Translations under genes and position numbers: made by a program
The notes under the pieces: generated by a model
Told to the model about the DNA's origin: nothing
Seen by the model: only the letters and a program-made list of their open reading frames with translations
Database searches by the model: none
NCBI GenBank assembly: GCA_963693315.1
Contig: OY856186.1
Coordinates: forward strand, 136,778,227-136,842,226
Origin: Diogma glabrata
Lineage: Eukaryota > Arthropoda > Insecta > Diptera > Cylindrotomidae
DNA length: 64,000 bases
Reading direction: 5' to 3'
Part shown: positions 22,144 through 33,190 of the stretch, in pieces
Layout of the letters: the number at the start of each line of letters is the position of its first letter
How positions within the stretch are numbered: position 1 is the stretch's first letter

Positions 22144-23724
22144 CTAGTATCCCAACAAACATAAATTCTGTTTTACGAGAAAAAGTAAAAAAAAATTTAA
22201 CCGGAAGAGACAAACCGGAGGTTGGGATGCAGAACTGTTGTGAACCGTACAAAATATTTATGTACCAAGTTTCATCCAATTTGATTATCAGATACAGGTG
22301 TTATTAAGCTTCCAAAAATACAGGAGCTCGACGGACCCTACCACTCTGTTCAGTATCGCTGAAAAACTAATCAGTTCGTTGCCATACATATTTTCCAATC
22401 TTTTGCATTTTTTTCCAAAGTGTCATCAAAGTCATCAAAATTCATTCACGAACGAATGTTGTATGCTCTCAACAAACATTCAAACAATAAACAGGTGTTC
22501 GGGAGGCCCCCCACCACTTATCCGAATATTGTCCAAAAACTAATCAGTTCTTTGTCATTTAAGCCTCCATCTTTTTTCAAAGTGTCATCAAAATTGATTA
22601 ATGAATGGGGTCTGTATGCTCCCAACAAACTTTAAAAACAAAGTGTGAAAAGTCAGCAGTTGTATGGTAGACCCGGGCCCCAACTTTAATCAAAATGTTC
22701 CGAATGATGATAATTATCTTCTCACACTAATTGGAAACTTTTGCATAGGTTTCATCATAATCACTTCATTATTGTAGGCTGTAGTGTGCATAAGGACACT
22801 GAAAGGACACTTCAAAAAATTACAAAAAAAATTTTTTACCGGAAGTGAAAAACCGGAAGTTGGAATGCAGAGTTGTTGTGAACCGTACTAAATGCTTATA
22901 AACAAAGTTTTATCCAATTCGATTATCAGGTACAGATGTTATTAAAAATTCAAAAAAACAGGTGCTCGGGGAAGCTTTCACCACTTTGTTCACTATCGCT
23001 CAAAAATCAATCAGTTCCTTGCTATACATATTTGCATTTTTTTCCAAAGTGTCATCAAAATTCATTCACGAACGAATGTTGTATGCTCCCAAGTCCCAAC
23101 AAACATAAAAAACATAGTGGAAAAACCACCTGTTGTATGGTGGACCCCCCAACCCTTTACCCAATTTACTCCAAAAGCTGATAAAATCTTTCCCATGTTA
23201 CTTGAAAGCTTTTACCAACGTTTCATGACAATCGATTGGTAATTGTAGGCTCCAGTGAGGATAAACACCTGAAAAAAAAACTTTAGAACCGAAAGTGACA
23301 AACCAGAAGTTGGTATGCAGAAATATTAGAAAGAATTCTAAAACATTATATACCAAGATTTCATTAGATTATAAGCCGCAATTAGAAGTTATTCAAGATT
23401 TAAACTTAGAGGTGTTCGGAAGACCCCCGCCATTTTGTCCAAATTTGAAATGAATCCGGATCTACCATTTTCAAGTGAACCTGTATCATTTGCCAAAGTT
23501 TCATCAAGATCCTATGCAGAAAGGTCAAACACCCACCCACACAAACACTTACACAGACGTACACCAAAATTTTTATTGGCTATATAGATAGAGGATGGTC
23601 CAAAACAAAAGAAAACACAAAATGTAGGATGTATGGTGAAGTAAAAACGGTTAGATATAGATATCGGCTTTGTGCAAGATATCGGTGGCGTTTGGATGAT
23701 CAATTAACATTTTCAGGTTCTAGC
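22144..23724 (+). repeat. Dispersed repeat array (family C), second tandem copy
   Basis: Copy of 18,480-20,060 at +3,664 bp; no differences seen by eye. The LINE 5'-like segment follows at 23,739-23,809. Confidence 0.85.
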
Positions 23725-24041
23725 TTTTTATACCTTTATTAAACGAGTGGCTTGATACAAACACAGACGCGCTCACCAAGCCGCCTCTAACAAAGAGAAC
23801 AAACGTTACAGTTGTATTAGTTTTAGGACGAGATAACTCGCCGTGATATACAATATCCGCGTAATGTACAAAAGTAAAATTTCCTATACACCCTTCTACC
23901 AGGTATGGCAAAACCGGTTTTCGGGAAAACCGGCCAAAAAGTGCATTTGAAAAAAGTGCATTTGAAAAAACCTGTTTTGTCCCAGTTAAAACCGTTTTTA
24001 AAAACAAATATTTACGTAAAAACTATGTCGACACGACTTTA

Positions 24042-24400
24042 TACGTAGTATATTCAGATATTAAACCACAAGGATATTGGCATGTTTCCGGCTTCGATCT
24101 TAGTCGTAAAGAGTGGGCCAGACTTAATCGTTTTAGAACAACATATGGCCGATGTAATTACCTGATGAACAAGTGGGACTTATATCCCTCACCTTTATGT
24201 ATGTGTGGAGTTATTCAAACAACAAACTACATAGTGAATGAATGCCCCTTACTCAAATTCAATGGTGGTATAAGCAAGTTAAATGAAGCTCCTGTAGAAG
24301 GCCTTAATTATTTGAGAAATTTGGTTGTGGACTTGTGATTTTGTAAACATTTTTTTGTTTCTTTCTTTAAATCATACGAATAAATTAAATTAAATTAATA
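24042..24400 (+). pseudogene. LINE ORF2 C-terminal fragment
   Basis: A frame open from about 24,042 to a stop at 24,336-24,338 reads as the C-terminal zinc-knuckle-like tail of a non-LTR retrotransposon: LSRKEWARLNRFRTTYGRC, then SPLCMCGVIQTTNYIVNECP with the C-x-C...H/Y...C pattern (Y replaces the usual H), and a tail ending LVVDL. A short 3' UTR ending in ATTAAATTAAATTAA follows. The rest of the ORF is missing because the tandem-duplication boundary lies directly upstream at 24,031. A fragment of the same type, more decayed, lies at 40,650-40,870 on the minus strand. It is 5' truncated, as LINE insertions usually are. Confidence 0.75.
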
Positions 24401-24712
24401 TGGACGTTATATTTGAGTAAGTTGCTGTAAATTTATAGCTAAAATCAATATTTTATTTTATTATAACGACTTAAATATTTGTTTTCTAATAAAATGTGTT
24501 TATAATTAAGAATATGAACGCTCAAATTTAATTTTTATAAGTGCAAAAAGATTGTTCTGAAAAATGATTGTAACTGGTTTTGCAAGCCCTACTTCAACTA
24601 CACAAAACGTATTTCTGATTATCCAGGTAGCGCGTAAATTGCGAAATTTCACTCCCCATATAAAAAGAACATATCTAATGCAAATAAATTCCCGACTAGC
24701 ATTATGTAAGGG

Positions 24713-25145
24713 CTCAGATATGGACAGGATACGGTTTTCCCTACTACTGATAGGGACCGTATCAGGCACACAGTGAAACAGGTGCTGATCTGTAATGTAA
24801 CGCCTCAAACTATCCAAACCGGAACAGGCAGCCGTACTAGAACCGGACCCGGTTCATTTAAAATAGGGAATTTACTCCTACATACATTAGAAAATTTACT
24901 ACTACATAGAATAAAAAAAATATTTAAAAAAATATTCTAACTTTATACTTACCTATATGTATTCATAAAGCAGAGAAGCGATAACTAAAGTAAATGTGAA
25001 ATTTCATACACTATGTATATCTAAAATGGATAATACTCTAGTGAATTTTAACCAAATTAAATTTATTAAAATGAAATAGGGCTCAGATCAGGACAAATAG
25101 GGTATGCCTTAATTGGAAAATCAGATATGATTCTGATCCGGTAAT
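24713..25145. mobile_element. MITE-like repeat (family D), copy 1
   Basis: Begins AGGGCTCAGATATGGACAGG and contains the block GAAGCGATAACTAAA and AAATGGATAATACTCTAGTG followed by AATTTTAACCA, shared with 59,965-60,060. A second start-like motif AGGGCTCAGATCAGGACA at 25,079 suggests one copy is nested or rearranged. There is no coding capacity. Confidence 0.6.
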
Positions 25146-25339
25146 GTGATATCTTTTTGCTTTATATTTCATGTTTAATTAGCATTTAATTTAACTTCTA
25201 TTACACTAATATGGAATCAATTCAAACAGTAAAATAACAACTCTTCTAATTATATGTCTCATTTATTTCATTGATTAAAGACCTACAAGACCTTAAAACA
25301 AAATACCAAACACAAAAAAATTTGCTCTTTGCTGAAAAT

Positions 25340-26343
25340 ATTTTTTTTTTTTTTTTTTTTTTTTTTTCTTTATTTGAAACAATAAAATTATAGAGATTTA
25401 TACAATTTTAACAATAACAATTTCTTAAATTTTATGTTTTAATCGTTTATAAAAGCATTGAGAAGCTTGTCTATAAACCTTTAGTTTAAGTTAAATTAAT
25501 AAGTAAAACTTCTTTTCAATAGTTAATAATAAACAATATTTCAAATAATAACAAAAAAATTATACATATAAACAAATATTTTCTAATTTTAATATCAAAA
25601 TGTTAATTTCAAATGAGACGAATTTTGATAAATATGATCTTTTAGTTTTGATTTAAACAAAGAAATCTGTTCCTCATTTTTCAAATTTCTTGGAAGATTA
25701 TTAAACCAAACTAATCCTCTATAAAAGAAAATCTTCTGAGCTTGAGTTGTGCGACAAAATGAAATATAAAAATCACCAGCTTGTCTTGTTGGATAAGGAT
25801 GAATATTCTCTATGTTGTTGAGAATAAAATTGTTCTTGATAATTCCATATTTAATTTTAAAAACAAGTAAAATTGTTTCATACACAATTAGCAAGTTAAT
25901 TGGTAGATTATTTTTGTTATATAAAGTAATAGACGGAGTTAAATAATGTTTATTTTTGACACTTTTTAAAGATTTATTCATTAATCTGTATATTTCTTCT
26001 ATTCTGAAGGATGAACAAGATCCCCAAATTGGTGCCAAGTAACGAATATGACTTAGAATGTGAGCATTATATATCAGGAACTTAATGTGTTGTGGGAGTA
26101 AGTTACGGGTTTTGTACAATATAAAAGCTGTTTTTCGAATTTTATCTTTGATACAATTTACATGATATTCCCAATTTAATTTAGAATCAATGACTAAACC
26201 CAAAAACTTTGTCAAATAAACTCTTGTAATTGTTTTATTGTTTAAAAATATCGTATGGTTGTCAGCTTCATTAATGTTTTTATTCTTAATTTGGAAGAGA
26301 AGATAATTAGTTTTTGAATCGTTAAGAGAAAGAATTAATTAAT
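25340..26343 (-). mobile_element. 5'-truncated LINE (CR1/Jockey-like) with poly(A) tail
   Basis: On the minus strand the element reads RT tail, stop, 3' UTR and then a pure A tail (the T run at about 25,341-25,367). The frame begins abruptly near 26,340, so more than two thirds of the LINE is missing at the 5' end. This is the normal outcome of target-primed reverse transcription. No clear target duplication was found. Confidence 0.8.
25595..26340 (-). pseudogene. LINE reverse-transcriptase C-terminal region
   Basis: Open on the minus strand from about 26,340 to the stop at 25,595. Motifs follow the C-terminal part of CR1/Jockey-like ORF2: LTKFLGLVIDSKLNWEYHV, then ILSHIRYLAPIWG, an alpha-helical stretch, HPYPTRQAGDFYI, FFYRGLVWFNNLP and a lysine-rich end. 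The upstream palm with the FADD catalytic box is absent because of 5' truncation, so no enzyme activity is expected. The frame itself is uninterrupted for about 245 codons, which suggests a fairly young insertion. The exact clade is uncertain. Confidence 0.82.
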
Positions 26344-26344
26344 T

Positions 26345-26376
26345 TCCTATGTTTATATTCCTATATAAACATAGGA
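26345..26376. repeat. Hairpin with 13-bp perfect arms
   Basis: TCCTATGTTTATA and its complement are separated by 6 bp. It sits directly at the 5' truncation point of the LINE, so it may reflect the integration event. Confidence 0.85.
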
Positions 26377-26900
26377 ATACAATAAAGTGAGCATCAATTT
26401 AATATTTTTACGTATTATATATACAAATCTTTAACAAAAAAAATTCTTAAAAACATCATTAGAATCTACAGCAGTAAAGATAATACAATAAATAAAATTA
26501 AAAGCAAAAACCACCCAGAGGCTTTCTAATTTCCCAGTATTTTTCTTGTTTTCTTTTCAACGAAAATTTTTCTTTCAATTCCATGCTATTGTATATTATT
26601 TTTTTGCAATACAATACTTTTCTTAGTGTTTTCATTTCATTTATTTTATCCTGCAATGCAATTGTTCCTAAAAGAGAAAACTAATACAAATTTGAACCAA
26701 AAGGATAAAAGTTAAGTAGAAATGTGATTTAGAATGTACAAAAAATTAAATAAGACCTGGTTGATAAGTTTTCGGCTCAAATCTAATTTTGTTTAAATTC
26801 CTATGCTTATCGTTTAATTTAAACTATTTCAAATGACAACTCCATATATAAAAGCATATATAAGTACTGTATTGACAGCAAAATATTTCATTCGTATTGA
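26377..26900. other. Non-coding AT-rich region
   Basis: No gene, repeat with a visible partner or RNA is recognised here. Confidence 0.5.
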
Positions 26901-28560
26901 AACTTGGTCAATAAGGTTTTAGTACTGCCTCCAATATTTCTGCGTACCAACTTCTGGTTTGTCACTTGCGGTTTAAAAGCGTTTTTTTGCGTTGTTTATT
27001 CTTACTATAGCTACAAATCGATTTCCAATTTCCATGAAACTTTGCTTAAAGGTTTCAATCGATATGAGAAAGATTTTATTAGTTTTTGGGGTACATTTGA
27101 CAAAGGTTTGGGTGAGGGGGCCGAACATACAACAGGCAATTTTTCTCACTATGGTTTTTATGTTTGTTGGCAGCATATAACATTGTGAATGAATTTTGAT
27201 GACACTTTAAAAAAAATAAAAAAAAATTTAAAAAACGCACTTTTATTGAAGACGAACTAAAAAATAAAAAATAAATTTTGCATTAACACAACACGGTTCC
27301 AAAGAAACAAAGGTTATGTTCAAACGTTAAATCTTTCAATTATAACTATGTTTGCTTTTAAACTGTAATAAGGACATATTTTAAATAAGCTTTTATTTAT
27401 TTTAAAAAATTAAATAAATAAAAAGGCATTTTTTTGTAATAAGGAAATAAATATTTAAACATCTTTTTAAACAATTTAACACAGATGGCAAAATTAGATG
27501 TACAGACTAGAATACTATTTAACTAGAAGTTTTGTTAGATAAATAATTTTCCGTTACAGTTTTTTACAAAAAGTAAAAGTGGGTGAGTCAGCGTTTTGAA
27601 CGTTTTACATCACATTTTGTTTTGTATTATAAATAATTTATAATACTTTAAAAAAGTTAATTTAAGTTTTAGTATTTATACTTATTACTTAACTAAGATT
27701 TAGAATCAGCACATTTTCTATTTATTGCCTTTCTATATTGACTACCCACTTTTATTTTTTGTAAAAAACTGTAACGGAAAATTATTGCTCTAACAAAACT
27801 TCTAGTTAAATAGTATTCTAGCTGTACATCTAATTCTTTTAAAGTCTTTTAAATTTAGGACTAATCACATATTGGGAAGTTACTGAAAAATTGATCACAA
27901 AAGAGTAACCAACACAACTGACCAAAACTCAAGTTAAATAAAAGGGTGTAATTAAAAGATAATGACCGATATTAAACAATGTGGTGTACCCGTTTTTTTA
28001 AAGCTCAATAACATCTGTGCCTTATAAAAGAATTGGATAAAACATCCAAGGTACATTGTTGCAATTTTTTGCATTTTTTCAGTGTCTTTGTTCACACTAC
28101 ATCCTACAATAATTAAGTGATTATGATGAAACTTAATAAAAGGTTTCAATTAGTGTGACTAGATAATGATCAACTTTTGGGACATATTTATCAAAGTGGG
28201 AGTGTCTACCATAAAACACGCTATCTTTTCACACTTTCTGTTTAAAGTTTGATGGAAGCATACAGAGTCGGTTCATTAATCAATTTTGATAACACTTTGA
28301 CAAAAAATGGAGATTTAAATGACGAAGAACAAATTAATTTTTGGACGATATTGCGATAAGTGTGGGAGCCTTCCGAGCACGTGTTTATTTAAAACTTCAA
28401 TAACATCAGTTCCTGATAATTGATTTTGATTAAACTTGGTATATATGTTTAGAGTATGATTTGTAAGAGTTCTGCATTCCAACTTCCGGTTTGTCACTTC
28501 CGGTAAACATTTTTTTACTTTTTATATTCGTACAGCAGAATTTATGTCTGTTGGAAGAAT
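26900..28560 (-). repeat. Dispersed repeat array (family C), opposite orientation
   Basis: Carries the complement of family-C landmarks: ACTTCTGGTTTGTCACTTGC near 26,949 and CCAACTTCCGGTTTGTCACT near 28,479, with GATTTTGATTAAACTTGG-type text between. It is interrupted by an inverted-repeat insertion at 27,493-27,834. Frames of 60-94 codons inside (26,904-27,188 and others) are not credible genes. Confidence 0.65.
27493..27834. mobile_element. MITE-like element with about 91-bp inverted arms
   Basis: Arms 27,493-27,584 and 27,744-27,834 are reverse complements, starting ATTAGATGTACAG and meeting at ...AAGTGGGT, around 160 bp of unique DNA. Mismatches are few. No target duplication is clear and there is no coding capacity. 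Confidence 0.75.
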
Positions 28561-28747
28561 TGAGCTTTCTTTAATGTTTTTAAAACTAGGACTATGCTAA
28601 ATCTATAACATCGGTTAGTCATTAATTGAAGTATTTGATGGCTATTAACTCACTATATGTATATACATAACATTTCGTTTCCAGAGCTGTGGTGGCATTT
28701 TCTAAGGTTTGTCTTTTTCTTTAGTCCTCGCGGGATAAACCCTATTC

Positions 28748-28977
28748 CCGAACACATAAATGTGAATTTGCACAATATTGTGAAGTTTGTGTTGCATAAC
28801 ATTAAATGGTAACGGTAACGATTTTACGAAAAACGGATTTCACAATACTGTCTAAATTTAATTTAGACAATATTGTGAAATTTGTTTTCCGGAAAATCGT
28901 TACCGTTTTCCGTTGCCGTTTAATGTAATGCAATACAAACTTCACAATATTGTTAAAATTCACATTTTTGTGTTCGG
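28748..28977. repeat. Long palindrome with almost no loop
   Basis: Arms of about 110 bp (28,748-28,858 and 28,861-28,977) meet at TCTAAATTTAATTTAGA. Landmarks CCGAACACA, ACAATATTGTGAA and CGTAACGGTAACG-type words recur in inverted form. Arms differ by several mismatches and small indels. Confidence 0.85.
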
Positions 28978-29309
28978 TGTTTTGTGTGCTTTATTGATTG
29001 AAATTTAATGCTTTAATATAATCATGCATTTTAATTTCAATTTTCAAGTAAATATAGTTATTTTTTAAAACATACAATGAATCATAACAAGAAATAGTTC
29101 TCTTTTAAACAAGTGAGTAGGAAATATTACGTAGTATAATGATTCCAAAGTGATACTTATTTCACGCGAGTATGAAATACAAGCGAGTAAAAATTATATT
29201 TGAAATTTTTTCACTATATGTACTACATTTTTATGCGATTTCTGCGTTAGTTAAAAAATTGTTTTAGTCCCGCTTTAAATAAAATTTTAGTTGGATTTCA
29301 TAGAAAAAT

Positions 29310-29695
29310 GTCATCAGAATTTCGAACTGAAAAAACTGAATTTTTAAAATAAAATTTTTAAAAATATGAATTTTGATTTTGTTATAATGTTTGCAATATT
29401 TTTAGAATTTTTAAAAGTTTCAATTTTTTATTTTATAATATTTTTTGGAATATTTTTAGAATTTTGAACAAAGTTTAAATTTTTGATTTTATTATAATTT
29501 TTGGGATATTTTGTATTTTTGAATTTATTATAACTTTTAGTATATTTTTGAAATTTTGAAAATATTTTGATTTTATAATATATAATCTCTTGAATATTTT
29601 TGGAATTATGAAGAATTCTATTATAATTTTTGGAATCTTGGAAAAAGTTTGAATTTTTTATTTTGTTATAATCTTTTGAAATCCATTCAATCAAC
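29310..29695 (-). repeat. AT-rich minisatellite, inverted copy
   Basis: Seven or so degenerate units of the minisatellite at 5320-5690, complemented: TTTGATTTTATTATAATTTT, TTGGAATATTTTTAGAATTT. The minus-strand 88-codon frame here is a translation of these repeats. Confidence 0.8.
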
Positions 29696-30299
29696 TTTTT
29701 TTGAAAAAAATTAAATTAATTATTTGCATGACTTGAAATGTAATGGAACATGAAATTGGTAGATAATGGGTTGTTTGTTTTTGAAAAGTTGAAATTGCTG
29801 AACTTTCAATGGGGAATATTTCTATTCTAATCAACATCCTAAGTCACGATTGTATAGTAGTTATACACACTGACACTTGGTCAATTGTTGTTCTATATGT
29901 ATTCAGTGGTTCTCAGTGGCATAATTGATATGGAGAGGTTTTTGAGTAGTTTGCTGAGTGCATCATCTGTTTTATACGTTCTTAGCGTATAATCTATTTA
30001 AAAATACAAAACACTATATTTTAGTTCTTTATTTACGAATTCAATTATTTTTATATGTATTATTTGAACAATGTGTTTTAATGGCTTGCAGTATTTCAAC
30101 TAAACTTAAAATATATAAATTGCATTTCAAAATGTTAAACCTGTACATATTCAATTGTATGTATTAGTACATATTTCAGTTAAGCAGGACCGTACTTAGT
30201 ATATATAATATTTCAAGTATACAACATCTCCCTGTTATTATTAAATGTTAAATTATAATATAATAAAAGTTTATTTATCAAAATAAAACAAAATAAAAT
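29696..30299. other. Non-coding region with a short inverted-repeat relic
   Basis: 29,829-29,868 matches part of arm B of the inverted-repeat complex at 43,855-44,599 (ATTCTAATCAACATCCTAAG, then TCACGA). The rest shows no gene; the 69-codon frame at 29,958 is unlike any family I know. Confidence 0.5.
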
Positions 30300-31175
30300 A
30301 AATCTGATAAAAACTAGTGGGTTTTGTAACACGTCCATATTGTGTTATATATGTGAAATTTGAATTTACAGGCAAAGATAAATTCGGACTAACTGATTCA
30401 TGTCTTGACACTGAAGAGCTGACTAGGCTTTCATTTTGAAGCATTTCGTGATTTTGATGGTACTGTGGATGGTTCATTGATTTCCTTAAATGTATGACAT
30501 TGCGACGGATTTCGTTGTTATTTTCATTTCTAATTATAAACGACCTTGGATTAGCATGGGGCATAACTACTATCTATCTATATCTATAACTTCTATCTAT
30601 CTATTATTATGCTGATACACGACATTATCACCCACAGCGAATTGTGGTTCATTGGCACGAGAACTTAGATGATAATTTAATTTTTGCTTCTGTTGATTTT
30701 GTTTTAACTTTCCTGTTATATCAACTACTTTGGGTGCAAGAAGTTCATCTCTAATTGGTATCTTTGTCCGTAAGTTTCTACTCATTAAAATTTGTGCTAG
30801 AGAATATCCAAGATTAGCAATCGGTGTACTATGATATTCTAGTAAAGAATAAATTATATCTTTGCCTTCCTCAAATGCTTTTCTTAAGATTGACTTTGCA
30901 ATACCAACTGCTTTCTCAGCCAGTCCATTTGATTCAGCATAGAATGGGCTAGAATATGAATATGTGAAATTGTATAATTCTGAAAATTTTCTGCATTCAA
31001 ATGAATTGAAAGGTTGGTTATCACAAACTTATATTTGAGGAATTCCGTGAGTAGAAAAGATGTGCTTAAGTGTTTCGTTTACAGCCACAGCTGTTTTATA
31101 ACGAAGTCTTACAACTTCTATCCATTCCGAATAGTAATCCATTAAGATAAGGTATGGCTCACTTCCAAAGTCCAG
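30300..31175 (-). pseudogene. Ty3/gypsy-type integrase fragment
   Basis: On the minus strand the retroviral-type integrase core is readable: LILMDYYSEWIEVVRLR (first D), then after an in-frame stop VCDNQPFNSFE (second D; the usual SDNGPQF is altered), and YAESNGLAEKAV (catalytic E). It continues into SLAQILMSRNLRTKIPI and a C-terminal region with NEPQFAVGDNVVYQH, the usual GDxV segment, then after a break near 30,580 SFIIRNENNNEIRRNVIHLR. Integrase inserts the retroelement cDNA. The zinc-binding N-terminus, RT, RNase H and gag are missing and no LTR is seen. One stop in the core and one frame break make it a pseudogene. Confidence 0.8.
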
Positions 31176-31462
31176 TATGTCTTTCGTCCGAAAGAAGTTT
31201 TACCATTTTTACAAATACAAATTTAAATATATTTGAATATTTTAGAAATTGAATTTGAAAAATGAATCTTGTTTTAATTTAGTAATGCAATTTAAAAAAA
31301 ATCAAATCACTTTGACGCTATTGACGACTGGTAAAGTGATAACAGCGCACCCTCTTAGCAAAATTAAAAAACTATAAAATAAGATCAAAATTCAAACGAC
31401 AATTAAGTAAAATATTAAACTTTTTCTTTTTGATTTGTTTTGGATAAATAATTTAAAAAATA

Positions 31463-31996
31463 TCAGTATAAAAGATTTAAATGGAAGTAACAATTAAAAT
31501 TTTTTAGGTTTTCTTCTCGAGTCTGCCAATATATGCAACATATTTTAAAAACTTTTGTTAACAGCTGCACACAATCGGTAAAATAATTTTTAGCACATCT
31601 TGAGGAGATATTAAATAGTATAGCGGTTTGTATATTGTTCATATTAATCTTTATGCGAGACATTGTCAATATTATACGGGTTTTTTGAGACAACCCAATA
31701 TTATAGGGCTCTTTTGACCTTATTAATAAAAAGCACTTATGTAACCATTCTAACAAAGATAGAGTTGGAATTCCAGTCATAAAATTTAATTTTTCGTCAG
31801 TATCAATAAGGAACAGTAGTTTATTAAGTTTTTCTGGTTCACCATTAACTTGCACAGATACGTCGCGCTCGTGAATGTTGAATTGAGTACCTATGCAGAC
31901 TTGGTGTATGGGTGGCACAACTTCATCTTCCTTGCTGTTAGTGGGATAAATATTTCCAAAGCCATCTCCTATTCTACTGGACGTATCAATTGACAA
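31463..31996 (-). pseudogene. N-terminal part of a DDE_Tnp_4-like transposase
   Basis: A 177-codon minus-strand frame. The middle, IPTLSLLEWLHKCFLLI, then TRIILTMSRIKINMNNIQTA and LFNISSRCAKNYFTD, resembles the helix-turn-helix domain (HTH_Tnp_4 type) before the catalytic domain in THAP/DDE_Tnp_4 transposases of animals; YWQTREENLKNF is the linker toward that domain. The catalytic domain does not follow: the frame stops at 31,463 in AT-rich DNA. The start is uncertain; a lysine-rich stretch at 32,000-32,110 may belong to an upstream exon. Likely a transposon remnant. Confidence 0.6.
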
Positions 31997-31999
31997 ACT

Positions 32000-32839
32000 A
32001 GAAAATAAAATATAAGTGCATACAAGATTTACAATTATACATTAAGTAAGTTTCAAAATAGTACATACTTTTTAATTATATTTAACCTAAGTTTTCTTGC
32101 CTTTGGTTTCCTCGTCATTATGCTTGATTGTGGTAAATTTTCTGAAGGAAAAGCATTTGATGTAAGTGATGCCCATTTTCATATATTCGCCCGTGGTAAT
32201 TGAGTTAGAATCTATTCTTTCTTAAAACGCTTTGTACAGATCACAAAGTTTTTGGGAATCTTTTTTTTCATCCTTAGTACATGTTTCCATTCATTTAATG
32301 CTATTTTATTGAGCATGACCTTACGGAGAATATGGCAGTGGCGAAGCATCCTTATGGACACACTAGACAGTGTCTACCCAAACATAATATAAATATGAAA
32401 CTTTATTTTCATATTGTTCGCATAATGTCAACTTAATACTATTTTGTCAAACGTTCAAAGAAAATCATTAAGTTTTAATACAATAATTAGAACAAAAACA
32501 ATTCAGCTATGTTCCTGAAACTTTAATACAAACGTTTCCCAGTTTCATGTACAAACAAACAAAAATATTTTTCTCACAGTAGACGTTTCAAATTATGACT
32601 ACCGTAATAAGCAATAGCAACAACAACAAATTTTCAACTTTTGTTCCTTCTTGGATAGACAGTTTTGTTTATGTCTATTTCTGTTTATACATATATTTTG
32701 TTTCCAAATTTTTTGAGAAACATATGGGAAACATTTTTGACAAAAATTGTAATTATTAGTTAGATGTTTCTTGAGCAATTTTTGTGTGATTCCAGATTCG
32801 ATTCCACGACTTCTGAATAACAGGAACAGTTGGAAAATA
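32000..32839. other. Non-coding region with one hAT-end-like sequence
   Basis: CAGTGGCGAAGCATCC at 32,336 followed by GGACACACTAGACAGTGTCT looks like the start of a hAT element, but no partner end was found. Otherwise featureless. Confidence 0.4.
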
Positions 32840-33190
32840 AATTTGAATCTTTGATTTTGGATTAATTTTTGGAATATTTTTAGAATTTTGAAAAAAGTTT
32901 CAATCTTTGATTTTGTTATAATTTTTGCAATATTTTTGGCATTTTGGGAAAAATTTGAATTTTTGAATTTGTTATAATTATTGTAATATTTTAAGAGTTC
33001 TAGGAAAAGTTTGAATTTTTGATTCTGCTATATTTCTTGCATTAATTTTGGAATTTTGAAAATAGTTTCAATTTTTGATTTTTTAATAATTTTTAGAAAA
33101 CTTTTGGAATCTTGAAAAAGTTTAAATTTTGGATTTTATTATAAGTTTTGGAATTTTTTAGAATTTTGAAAAAGTTTATTTGTACTTTTA
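32840..33190 (-). repeat. AT-rich minisatellite, second inverted copy
   Basis: Six or so units of the same minisatellite as 29,310-29,695 and in the same orientation (TTGATTTTGTTATAATTTTT, GGAATTTTGAAAA). The three arrays differ in unit sequence, so they are old relative to the 3.66-kb duplication. Confidence 0.8.

Larger units (their letters stand above)
20368..24031. repeat. Tandem duplication, unit 2 (3,664 bp)
   Basis: Second copy of 16,704-20,367. It carries the 5' third of the transposase gene, one transposon inverted repeat, and the family-C repeat array. The original order past unit 1 (LINE fragment at 24,042) resumes right after it. Confidence 0.93.

Noticed and set aside
29310..33190. 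Regular repeats that could suggest a CRISPR array
   Set aside because: Units are degenerate, AT-rich and directly adjacent with no unique spacers; the window is eukaryotic. It is a minisatellite.
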